This document shows positions 12,801 through 22,282 of a stretch of DNA of 47,867 bases, piece after piece. Numbering within the stretch: position 1 is the stretch's first letter; every line of letters begins with the position of its first letter. A program made the translations under genes and the position numbers. This DNA is from Gnomoniopsis sp. IMI 355080 (Eukaryota > Ascomycota > Sordariomycetes > Diaporthales > Gnomoniaceae). The DNA lies in contig JAPEVC010000258.1 in assembly GCA_027946555.1 (NCBI GenBank), positions 1 through 47,867 of the forward strand, given 5' to 3'. The notes under the pieces were generated by a model, which searched no databases, was not told the DNA's origin, and was given only the letters and a program-made list of their open reading frames with translations.

Positions 12801-13073
12801 TGGAAATGATTCGAACATTGAATAAGTGTTCGCACACTGAACAACATCTTGATCGATATTGTGCAACCGAGACTCGTCCACTTGACTGATTTGCCTCTCA
12901 TCGCTCGAACCGTTCAATGGCTTGTTCGAAGATAATACCGCTTGGGTAACACTTCGTTGGGTTTTGGGAATCTTCCTTGGTCCTCTAATATCAGACGATG
13001 GACTGGCCCCATCGGGCGGCCTGAAAAACACCACACCCGAGACAAGGCGGTTTTGTTTTAGATGTCGAGACAT
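9852..13073 (-). CDS. VIT and von Willebrand A domain protein
   Basis: One long exon encodes 1073 residues from ATG 13073. After a low-complexity N-terminus of about 110 residues comes a VIT domain (about 115-270), recognisable by FHNPSELVIPEAHHTFPLYDG and the E..LG.IPP.. segment. A von Willebrand A domain follows (about 390-570) with an apparently complete metal-ion adhesion site: D-R-S-A-S near residue 400, a DGTN threonine and an aspartate in TDGEV. The C-terminal third is acidic and disordered, then ends in a Cys/His-rich segment beginning CPICQENF that may bind zinc. VIT-VWA proteins are usually cytoplasmic interaction scaffolds; the partner is unknown. It is head-to-head with the S8 protease gene, so shared regulation is plausible. 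A 5' exon cannot be excluded, because the frame stays open a little beyond the ATG. Confidence 0.88.
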   Translation of the reverse strand: MSRHLKQNRLVSGVVFFRPPDGASPSSDIRGPRKIPKTQRSVTQAVLSSNKPLNGSSDERQISQVDESRLHNIDQDVVQCANTYSMFESFPDSTLPPRLPSSDLEAPPALCLPILNVTVDVTVDGTVATTELKQSFHNPSELVIPEAHHTFPLYDGAIVTSFECTIGESRVLRGVVKPKKEARQTFEKAKKQKTEAAALLEELTPEIFETSLGNIPPKTTVEIVLKYIHELKVVKAPQGIGLAVTVPTSIAPRYSESTGSSIMLHQLNKECLEIQLRVVDNGHINISGCYAESAHKVSFEQTTRAPQRTISHAAELVDPQLQAPQEELVWKYTTKMAALKRDFIFVIQMHETYRLNSRAVLSPADDSGLAALMVSLRPSELFSNAIRPTSFAGEIIFVLDRSASMGWTEEGSNELKINAMRDAMRLALSGLQDNCAFNIISFGTEVRGIWNNSRACSSVEDLKRAQHYVLNLQADMDGTNILEALRAAVQSRVQSRASTQIILVTDGEVQDDENEPILEFAWRTRKELADKVRFFTLGIGDRVSHRLMETVAELGDGCCDIVDVVRRPHWQDRLNSMLLSAMGPDSWTCNIELGTRFERRTLLDFNIGAAANLGSDPSLVSYIQAPSPVPPLHPYAYRSIFFLLDMKVHEVPNKVTIRTTTPGAKNKAIDVNVELSKLRTIHHLAAKAALQATEDEIKRGCAETEIARHNAEALGVKYSITSRWTSFVAVSEDKAEAQNHNVDIYKSLLKEMAIKDTLHLESSDDEYDICDSESMDDLLASLQKLPPLPFPNLRRRRGRRRPSQEQGTMILDRTANVWCRRAAPSTSSENEEASDTDSHVGSDAASEVEETELYQPSVDGPIEWKDAAGSQCNGLLNLLEVIRAKLHQHFCAGTTDWMGEELGRFPAFSALPNTQKVVLIDTLMMIVYFGTHLAVEEDYWYLIMDKAEVSVLLALGLDGNPEADMELEPVLARLKLSIEHIHFQRALKDCQVERSKQSEASAEGAAETCPICQENFGIAGAIDGGTDAAASGFVCLSDECYVHGGQRRVWETWGSFWKHQVDHGHLLCLRELC

Positions 13074-13590
13074 TAAGCGCTGTTTGGACAAGTCTGTCCG
13101 AAAGATGCTTCTAAACGGAGTGAGCCTCCCACGAATGAAGCCGAGGCGGCTCTGGAGTCTGGTCGGAAAAAAGACTTGAGTTTATTGACTACATCAGTCA
13201 AATGACTTCAAGCTTTTAGGAATTGGACTAGGTAGCAGCAAGCATTGCCTAAAGGTGCACAGCCTGTCTGCCCTGTTCACATTGATGCAACTATGGTCCA
13301 CTGATATGCATAGGGGTGGAGAAACGCTTCAGAGAGGACGTGGCTCAATGAGCTTCGATTATCTTGGAATCCTTCCCGGATGATGGCCGAAGACCGGCGA
13401 TGCTTATTGAGTTTTGAACTAGGGGTCCTGCATCACAGCGAGGAAGGCATCAGGTTCATTCTCTGTTCCGCTCTAGGATGGAGGCTCCACCCTTATGCTC
13501 ATGGCCTTAGCTTCAGGTATTCAGTAATCGACTCCATCTTCAGCCTTATTCGGATTTTCCGTCCACTCGAAGCCGATATCTCAGATTTAC
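13074..13590. promoter_or_regulatory. Bidirectional promoter, VIT-VWA / S8 protease
   Basis: These 517 bases separate the start codons of two divergent genes and must hold both core promoters. No strong TATA box or known operator was recognised. Short frames in this interval are not supported by motifs. Confidence 0.5.
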
Positions 13591-16500
13591 ATGATGTCGA
13601 AGACTCATGGTGAGGAGCCGGAGGCTCTCCTGATGATGTGTAAACATCTGGCGCATTCAGTTGCAGCTTGCATTTGCTGCATGCCAGCCACCTCGAGCAG
13701 TCTTCAAACTCAATTGCTGGATTTGATCCAGTTGCTGAATAGCATTGATTGGCCAACAGACCAGACAAGGATCGTTGCTATCCTTCGAAATTGCAAAACG
13801 GTTCTAGAGAGCCTCCAAGACTGTGTTGAAGACTCTGAGCATGTGCAGCCCGAGTCACACACAGACCAACACGTGCCGCCGCTGGGGCAAGAGAAGAAAT
13901 GGACTGCACAGCAGAGGCATGCTATAATTGGATGTCGCAACGAATTGTCTTTAGCTCTAGCCTACAGAAACAGGTATGTCCACAAAGGGGGTCATGGCTT
14001 CTATCGAGGCCCTGGTTGACTTGGATCAAGCACCGATGAGTCCAATAACGAGGCTCGGTCCGCTTGGTTGCAGAGCCTTAGGGAAAGGTTTGAAAACATC
14101 TCGGAGGAAATCATTGTGAACTCGAACGGCATCTTCACTCCCTATCCTGAAGATACAGACCAAGAGAAATTCACCGTGCAGGAGAGGGAGGTCAATAATG
14201 GCCAGAGTCTCGATCCAGAAGATGTTATGGTCTGTCCTAACGCTGCCTTCCTCCATGACTTTGGAGTCCGAGCCGAATCTAAGGATCTCAAATTTGCTTG
14301 CCGTTGCAAGCAGTCTAATGTCTCGCATGATGGACAGTTGAAATACCGAAGTAGGCACTAAAACCCATCCTTGCTTTCGCTTTTCGATCTTCATACTACT
14401 CGGGAACACGCTGTAGGCTAATACAGCTTAGTGATAAAGAAGCATTCTTTCTTGGTGGAGAATCTTTCCAAGGGTTCAGCCAGGTCCTGGGAGGTATTCG
14501 TTATCAAGCCAGGTAACAAGAAGCCTTTCGTTGTTACGATCTCTGGGCTATCCCCAGCAGGCAAGTAGCACGAGCACACGGATGGCAGTGATGTGAGCAA
14601 TACTAATCAATACCTAACTAGGTATTCGTAGGATACAACAGCTATCTCAAAGACTGTACCTAAGTAATAACGAGAAGCGACCGTATGAGTCCAGGTCGCC
14701 ATACATTGTAGTGTCGTCGCAGTCGTTACTTCTTTTGGACTCCATGCTGTGGGAAATCCATTTCCTTTGCCGCGATTTTTCACCTCATGGTACCACACGC
14801 AATATGCATGACTGACAAAGCAGCAATTCGACCAGAATTTCAAATCTTACTACGTCAAAGATGCCACGGATCGAATTCCAGAAGTCTGGCTCGTCTGCCA
14901 CTCTGGACTGTAGAGTTGAATCGATAGGTCTCTTCCATTACGCAGTAGCCGATGAAGAAGCGCCGGAGAACGGCGCGAGACCTTGGAGAGGAAAGCTCCG
15001 GCTTCAATCTCATGCAAGATTAATTATCGGACAGCAGCCGCTCATGGGGCTGTCGTTCGAAAGTGATCAAGTATTTACGTTGTTGAGTAGGTACCCCCGC
15101 TCAGCGGCTCTAGCTGGTCTGCAGCTGAACTTCGTCTCTAGTGTATAAGGATGCAATTATCTTGCCGGACAGCAAACATCCGCTCTGGGTGAAGTTGTCT
15201 CGAGTTAAGGTGGTCCATGATCATAGTTTGGTCGATTACATCGTCATTTTCAAATTTACTTCGCTAGCAGGTCAGGCATTCCTTTCTATTCCAGCCTACT
15301 CACGAACCATTTCGGGGCGCTAATACTTGGTCCTTCACGCTTTAGACGCCGCTCACTTCACAACACAGCTGGAGACTATGAAACAGCGGTTGTGGCAGAC
15401 ATTCGTTCAAGAAGCCTTCTCAGATGAAATTGAAGTCTACGTCCAGTACGTGTGATACTGCTATTTGAATGCCAGCAAGAATGAGCTTCAAGAAGTCGGA
15501 CACTAATCAACCGGGTATCAGAGATTCAGAAGCCTTGACTCTAGGCTCTGACGATGGGCCACGGACTGAATTGTCCGTCATTCTTTCCAAAACAGAGCGA
15601 GAAAATAGGCAAAAATTTCGCTTGATTGCCAAGAGAAGAGGAAGCGCTGGCGTTTTGTGTCTCGACTGTATGCATTCCCCTCTCGTAATTTTGACCAGAC
15701 ACCATCGTCTACTAACAGGCCAACTCCCCAGTCAGCCAGGAGGCCCTGCGGGCTGCTCAGCAATGTTTAGACAATTTACAGCACCTCGTCACTTTCTGGT
15801 TCTTTGATTATGATACTTTAGGCAAACCTACTTTGATCCAGTCCAACTGGTTCAAAATTAAAAGGCAGGTGGGCAGGCCGGGCAAGACGCGCCAGAAGAC
15901 GAGTTTAGGAGGCGCTCAGGTGATGAGGTATTTCATGGACAGTTCTTTATTTGATTCTTTCCATTGCAGATGCTGATGGTTGGGCGTGTAGTGATCGAAG
16001 CATTAGCCCTGACACCTGGCTTGATGAAATTGGGGACCTGAGAAGGGCTATGGAACCGACCTCTGCGACCAAAGGCGGTCATAATCTGGTGAAGGTCTGT
16101 ATCATTGACACAGGAATTTCCCCCAAAGATAAGTGCAGCAAGAAAGTCAAAGGTTTCAAGGATTTCGTGATTCCGGACAACAGGCAATTGTGCGACGAGA
16201 CTTGGCACGGCACACAATGCGCTAGTATTGTTCTGTCGATCTACGAGCCCTGCGAATTGTACGTGGCCAGGGTATTCCGGACAGATGAGGCCACAGACGA
16301 GATGGGGTCCATATTGGTGGCACAAGTAAGTGGTTGCGCATGCTGCCACTGCGTCGAGTCGATGTGCTGACCACTTTGGCTGTTCCTTAGGCAATCAGAT
16401 GGGCTATAGACCCTGAGCAGAATGTCGACATCATCAACATCTCAGCCGGCTTCCAGCACCACTGCCCCGATCTCCGGAAGGCCGTACAGGAAGCCAGCTG

Positions 16501-16993
16501 TAAAGACAAGTTGATATTCGCCGCCGCCGGCAACTGGGCTAATGAAGGACCCGTGGCCTTCCCGGCGCGGTACAAGCAGCATACCATGTGTATCTTCTCG
16601 ACTACCGTCCATAGCCAGAACTCGCAGTATAATCCGGAGCGGAACCCGTTATCTCATAACTTTGCGTTTCTTGGTGAGGACTGGCAGCACCGTGCAAAGG
16701 CTGACGAGCGGATGTCCGGCACGAGTATGGCGACAGCGGCAGCCTCTGGCCTGGCGGCGCTCATCCTGGACTTCTCACGCCACGCCGACAATCAGACTAT
16801 TTGGCGGGTCGAGGAAGTCAATACACTTTCAGGTATGACCGCGATCTTCAAAAGTATGGCCAGGCCGGCAGGTAATTTGAAATACGTCGATCCAAAAAAG
16901 CTACTGCCGATGGGATACAGGCTTATGTCAGATGCGGCCGTGAGAGATCATATTAGAGCTCGCGTTACGGCGGCGATGGAGGACGTGGAATAA
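13591..16993 (+). CDS. Subtilisin-like S8 protease, HET-Q2-like
   Basis: Ten exons close in phase to 868 residues: 13591..13973, 14031..14350, 14432..14564, 14824..15086, 15142..15270, 15346..15445, 15522..15667, 15732..15927, 15992..16325 and 16391..16993. Introns are GT-AG; several have textbook branch sites (for example CTAAC before 15731), and the third, 259 bases, is the longest. The first 550 residues are a helical and Cys-containing region I do not firmly recognise, possibly the DUF7580-type domain seen on fungal S8 proteins. The C-terminal 300 residues are a subtilase with all catalytic residues: Asp596 (CIIDTG), His629 (WHGT), Asn716 (AAGN) and Ser780 (GTSMA). No signal peptide is visible, so a cytoplasmic protease is likely. 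It converges on the gasdermin-like gene, as in Podospora het-Q2/het-Q1, where the protease cleaves and activates the gasdermin. Start and third intron are the least certain parts. Confidence 0.83.
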
Positions 16994-17097
16994 GGTCAAT
17001 GCATGCTGTAGCAACCACCAAGGAAGGACGTGTGGAACGATCTACCTTCGCCATGTTACATGAACTCAATGCCAGCAATCTACGTTATGTAACCATG

Positions 17098-18166
17098 TTA
17101 GAAGAAGTCCCCTTTGTCTGCGTCTATTACGATAGCCTCTCCAAGCTCCTCGTCACTGACAACGATCGTGCCAATCCCCAAGCCCTCGCTTTCAACAACC
17201 TTGGCCACGTCCACCTGCTCGCCCTTGCCCAGACTGAGGGTAGCCTTATGTGTATAAGGGCCAACAGACCAGTCTCTCATCAAAAGCCCCTTGTGCACCT
17301 TGGCGAGCCGCACTGCCCAGACGAAATCAGAGACTTCGCCCTCCATCTTCTGAGCGTGCTCGCGCTTGACGCCGCCTGTCGCGTCTGCGGTGGCAACAAC
17401 GGGTATCTCGCTACAGAAGGTCACTAATCGCACTCCAAATTTTGACACGGACGAGTCTGAAACGTACACTTGTGGTCCACCGTCAATTTCCGCGCCTGAA
17501 GACTCCTCCGTCGAACGCTTGCCTACCCTGGCGACCCGAATGCCTGTGATCATGAAGAAAGACCAGAGAAACCTGCCATCGACATATTTCTTCAAGGATT
17601 GTGTCTTGAGACAGTCCTCCACGTACTGGCGGTTTGGTTGGAAGATATACGTGTCAAGGCGCTCGTACGCCTCATGATGTTCTACCGTCTTTTTAAATGC
17701 GAGCCGAATGCTCGCACTCGCCGTCAACAGCCCCGCAGCCACAGCGACGGGGCTCCCAGCGGAAAGTGACAGGTGGTGACCAGTCCCGCGAGTCTCATCC
17801 CATTTGAAATTGATAGCTTGCGAGAGGAACACATTAATACGTGTCGGAAAGGCCTTGATGTCGCCCGAATTGATGGGGAAGTCGATATGGCGCAGGTCAG
17901 GAATGCAGTGACCCAGACAGATGGGCGCTTGCGAGTCATCACCTTCGCCGGCCAGGATGCTCTCTTCCGGGCCGGGAGGGTAATGCGTCTGACGTAGCTT
18001 GAACCAGACCTTGTCCATTCCTCTGATCAGAATATCGTGCCATGTAGTCGTGTCTGAAAGATGATGAAGGACTTGGCATAGATTGCAGGTTGCAGGATCC
18101 TGTTTTCAAGTGGAAGCGATTCGCATCGGACGGGAAGGCAAAGAAGGTTGCGGCCATCACTTGCAT
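17098..18166 (-). CDS. Fungal gasdermin-like protein (HET-Q1/RCD-1 type), 5' end broken or unresolved
   Basis: The clear frame 17098..18018 gives 306 residues from ATG 18018 and has the signature of fungal gasdermins: VWFKL near the start, an alternating beta-rich region, AFKK...YERLDTYIFQP at about 107-128, QYVEDCL, then FFMITGIRVAR at 154-164, and DFVWAVRLAKV with a KATL segment near 231-262. The tail is acidic, as in HET-Q1, where protease cleavage removes a short C-terminal inhibitory piece and frees a membrane-active form that causes cell death. Coding sequence plainly continues upstream of 18018 in the same frame for about 30 codons without an ATG. The first ATGs on the transcript (18166, 18157) lie in another frame. 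The two frames meet near an A-run at 18103-18106, so an indel, an assembly error or an unusual 5' structure is implied. The stop lies 104 bases from the convergent protease stop. Confidence 0.8.
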
Positions 18167-18380
18167 ACCTCGAGGCACCCCAGATATCCACTCAGGGCGT
18201 TCTGGGACCCTGTTATCGCTGCAGGAACAGTGCGTTACCAGGCAGCCAGGCACGATAGCGAGCGCGTCCGGCGGCCTCGACTTTCGGGAAACAATCGATT
18301 AGTGGAGAGGATGCCACAAAGTGTGGGTTCAAAGTAATTCGCAACGCCGCAAAGCAAAAATAATGCGGTGAGTGAATATA

Positions 18381-18390
18381 CTTATATATA
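18381..18390 (-). promoter_or_regulatory. TATA box candidate for gasdermin-like gene
   Basis: The minus strand reads TATATATAAG here. It lies 215 bases upstream of the first minus-strand ATG (18166), and no minus-strand ATG occurs between them. That makes it a reasonable core promoter for the gasdermin-like gene and argues against further 5' coding exons. Confidence 0.45.
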
Positions 18391-18679
18391 ATTAAATGGT
18401 ATTCAAGGCTTGTTTCTGAGCCACCTAATGGATATACATTCGCGAAGACACCGAATGCCAGGTGGATTTGGCAAAGATCAGTGTGTTTTATATTCTTGAT
18501 TTGATACCTTCTAGAGACTGCTCAGGTGGGATCTTCACAGGCAATAAATGCTCCTTCTCTGCATGTCCTGGAGGATCTCACACATTCCAAACTCAGAAAT
18601 TGTTTTTACTGTAGAACGGGCAATCTGATAAACACGCTTATGTCTGTTATATCCCAAGGCAGCTTTGAGTCTCTTTCAC
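18391..18679. other. Spacer between GMC oxidase and gasdermin-like genes
   Basis: Both neighbours run leftward, so this short AT-rich spacer holds the 3' flank of the GMC gene and the upstream promoter of the gasdermin-like gene. Nothing else was recognised. Confidence 0.45.
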
Positions 18680-21019
18680 TTATTTTCCAAGCCCCAGTTC
18701 CTGAATGATGATGTCTGCGGCCTTCTCACCAATGGCCATTGCTACACTGCAAGTATTCGAACCGACATTACTCGGCGCAATACTAAGATCCGCGATCTTG
18801 AGCCCTCGTACTCCATAAACATCAAGTTTCGCATTCACGACACCTCCCTCGTCCAAGGGAGCCATTTTACACGTGCCCATCGAGTGCCAAGTCGTAGAAA
18901 TCCGCTCCTTCAAGAACGTCTCAATGGCCTGGTCATCCTCTGGTGTGTATTTAATATCCTCGATTACCTGCTGAGCCGTGGGCTTGGAGTCAACCGCCGC
19001 CGCTTTCGAACCGCTTGGAAACCTCGGGTGGCCATCGGCGACCTCGCCGGCGAAAGTGTCCATGCGACGGACCATTTCACGCTGTTTCTTGTACATCCAG
19101 AAGTGCTTCTGCAGATCGACGCTATGTTTGTCCGCTAGGAATCCAGCATCGAAATCGTACGGATCACTGAAGTTCGGCCCCGCGATGTGGATGCGTCCGC
19201 GGGAGAATGGGTGCGTGCTGAAAGTAGCGATGCCCATGTATTGGCCTGCTGGCACATTGGACGGATCTCCTGGGAAGCACTTTTGCGGCGTTTCGTTAGC
19301 GATTTCCCTCGAGTTTGTTCACAAATGCAGGTCCCAGTATGTCGTCAAGGGTACAAGTTTTCATCTCAAGGGGACCTAGCAGCACTTACACTGACGACAC
19401 TGACAATCATCAAAGGCTTGTCGGGAAAGTCTTTGAAATCCTCATCCCAAGCTGCCTGGAAATGAGTACCTAGGCTTGAAACCTCCTCTTCAGTAGGCCT
19501 GAGCTTGCACTGCACGTCGACACCGTTCCAGCTAAGCAGTGGATCATTCCTAGGAATCAAGTCGGCGACATTCGTTCGGCCGGTGAGAAGTCCATCCATT
19601 GTCTGATCTGGACCCACACTTGTCTTGTAAGGATAAAGCATAATGTGGTGGTCCTGTACGGGGCTGTAACTTAGCAGGTGTCATTTCGGTAAAAGGCCTC
19701 AGCTTCATCCACTGACCAGATAATTTTCACCAACCCCGGGGACCGACGCCGTCAGAGGAACTTTGGAGGATGCAAGAATCTCGGGATTGCCAATCCCAGA
19801 CCTCTCTAGAATCTGCGGTGTTCCGAGAGCACCCGCTGACACAAAAATTTGCTGCCTAGCTTTCACAACTCTAGGACAAGGTGCTCCTCGACTCATATCA
19901 GGCTGGAATTCTGCGCTCGGTCGGAACGCCACGCCAATGGCCTTCTTGTCGTCACCGTCATCACCGTCATCAAAAAGGACGCGCTCTACGTCCGTTTCCA
20001 CGAGGACATGGAGATTAGGGAACTCTCCAGCGTTCTGGAGTTTGGGGTGGAGATACGCGTGGGCGGTATCCTGGCGCTTCCCATCAGGGCCAACATAGCG
20101 TTGAGCACGCATTGACCCATTGATGGAGTCCAATGTATTGTTGTCTGCTAGCTCTGGCCAGCCGAGCTTCTGGACAGCAGCGATAAAGTCATCCTCTAGC
20201 TCCTTGCCACGGTAGTTTTCAGGGCCGACTGTGTTGCACCTTGATCAGCGCTGATCGGGTATTTGGGATATTGAAGTCTTTGACTGTATCCTTAGTAGGT
20301 ACTACTACCTGGATAGCCACAACGAGTGGGAAGGCCCTCCAAGTAGAGGTGCAAGAGCTCTTACCGTGTATTGGACCATCGTGCCCATGACGATCCTCTG
20401 AGCTTGAAGGCCCATGGTAGCTTTCCCACTTAGAAGAAGGTTAGCTTGATTACTCTAAGAGGTATACATAAAATTCTGAGAAACCTGGTACCTTTTTCAT
20501 ATAGCCCAGAATATCCTCAGCGGACCAACCGGGCATATTCCAGGCGTCCAGTTCTGACCGCTGGGGACGGCTGTACAATAACATGTTGACCGAAGATCCA
20601 CCACCAAGCTAACTTATCCATGAGTATATGGAGGTAAGATGACTGCTTCATATGTACATACGATGCGGCCTGCAGGAACAATGGATTCCCTTCCAGCAAG
20701 GTAGTGAGATGCTGTGGCCTTGTACGACCAGGTATACTTGTCATTGGGATCGGTATGTGACAGCCAAAACGCTGGAATTGTGACCATTGGATCCCCAAAG
20801 TTATTCGGACCGCTCTCGATGAGCAGGATTGACAACTCCCGAGCAGCTTCCGCAAGTCGACCAGCAACGATACACCCAGCGGCACCACCTAATCTAAATT
20901 CAGCGACAATGTACATGAATGGGTTTACTGATCAATGGGACTGGTGGGAATTCCATACCTCCGACGATGATGACGTCGACTTCAGTGACCGCGTTGGGGA
21001 GGGTTTTAGATAGGCCCAT
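18680..21019 (-). CDS. GMC oxidoreductase, alcohol-oxidase-like
   Basis: Seven exons close in phase to 614 residues: 20959..21019, 20662..20888, 20492..20608, 20365..20428, 19717..20228, 19390..19653 and 18680..19279. Intron 1 splits the N-terminal FAD motif (VGGGAAGC), which is restored on splicing. The GMC signature LGGGSSVNMLLYSR follows at the start of exon 3. The C-terminal substrate domain ends with the active-site pair His547 (TTWHSMG) and Asn590 (VGSNT), as in methanol oxidase. Sequence order and motifs are closest to fungal alcohol oxidases, which oxidise short alcohols to aldehydes with release of hydrogen peroxide. The protein ends LGLGK, so the peroxisomal C-terminal signal of methanol oxidases is missing, and no signal peptide is seen; a cytosolic enzyme with another substrate is possible. 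Confidence 0.88.
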
Positions 21020-22282
21020 CGTGTTGATAGAACGAGTCGATGTATTTCGTCAGTCAAAGGCAGGTGGAACGAACAACAGTGAGAATCAGCGAGTTCTTGA
21101 GGTATTTGTTGATACATTGACCGAATGGTCAGGATTAGATCCTCTAACCTTATGTAAACAACCTGATGGAACGTTGGACGCAGTGCGCATGAAACCATCA
21201 CATTGGATGAAGGAGGCGGCACAGCACAGTAACGGCACATCACAGAAAAGATGCGAGTGACAAATCACTCTTTTGCAAGGGCTGTGTACCCGAGCTATGA
21301 GTATTCATGTTCAGATTTGGTCTCATTGCTGGAAGCCATACACGGCACGATGTTGTTCTTGGACCAGAGTGATTATACCTGGTCTTACAGGCTACCAACG
21401 TCAAAGCCGGTCTGTTTTCCGGGCTCAACTTCATTGTCTTCATGCTGGCAGGCGCGTAGTATAGACCTACCTACCTTCGTAAAGCTGTTCGGCATCAATA
21501 TGGCACTCTTCACTGAGGCCTCTATCTTTGTCATATACAATAGAAAAAGGAGGTTCAAGCAAGCTTACCTCAGTTTGGCCAGGTGACGCCGAACCATTGC
21601 AGTCGCACTGAAATTTCATATTCATCTTGAAATACATTCATTTGACCTGCTACTTGCGTTTAGGTAGGCCCAAGTTTCTTACCAGTAACACGACAACTGC
21701 TAGAGCGATGACGAGCCTCAAAGTATGGTGTCAATTTGCCAATATGATAATTGGGGACCGGCCGCAAAAATAGGTAAGCACTTCGTGGCGCACGAGTGAA
21801 CGCACTAAGCCAAGCGCAGAATGGCTTGCATGAGATTCTGAGTGCGTGATATTGTCTCGCTGTAGGATTTCTATCCAGCGTTTGACGTGTGGTGCCAGAT
21901 TGGCTCACCGCTGCCATATCTCAACCTCGGCCAAGGGCAGAATTATGCTTCTTCATATGCATGAATAAATATAACGGATTGTAGTCTTGAGCCTCGCCCC
22001 AAGTCAAGTTGGTAGCTTGCAAAAAAGACGGCAGCCATCCTTGTAAATACCCACTAATTGACCACAAAGAATGGGTCTCAGCCGTGTATTCTTTCTATGA
22101 CGTCCTCGTCTGACGCCGCATGCTGGAATGGCAGCTAAACCTTTTAAAACCAAGCCCGACCGCCCGTGTAGGTAGGTATTGTATCCTGAAGGGCTGATAT
22201 ATCTTGAACATGTTGCAGGGCTTACCCTAAACTATAATAATTTCTATACTTCAGGGCCCCACGGCTCGATTCATTATAGCAG
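21020..22282. promoter_or_regulatory. Divergent promoter region, GMC oxidase / alpha-beta hydrolase
   Basis: This 1.26 kb lies between two divergent start codons. Open frames of up to about 138 codons overlap on both strands, without motifs or splice partners. A GTAGGTAGGTATT block sits at 22168-22179, about 110 bases before the hydrolase ATG. No RNA gene or repeat was recognised. Confidence 0.5.

Noticed and set aside
14361..14823. Splitting the S8 gene into two genes at about 14.57 kb
   Set aside because: A GTAGCA donor at 14565 and an acceptor at 14823 after a CTGAC branch keep phase, and coding sequence runs through before ATG 14861.
18167..18235. A further 5' exon of the gasdermin-like gene ending at a GTATGC donor (18168)
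   Set aside because: The frame before that donor has no ATG, and none exists on the minus strand up to the TATA box; kept only as a weak alternative to the frameshift.
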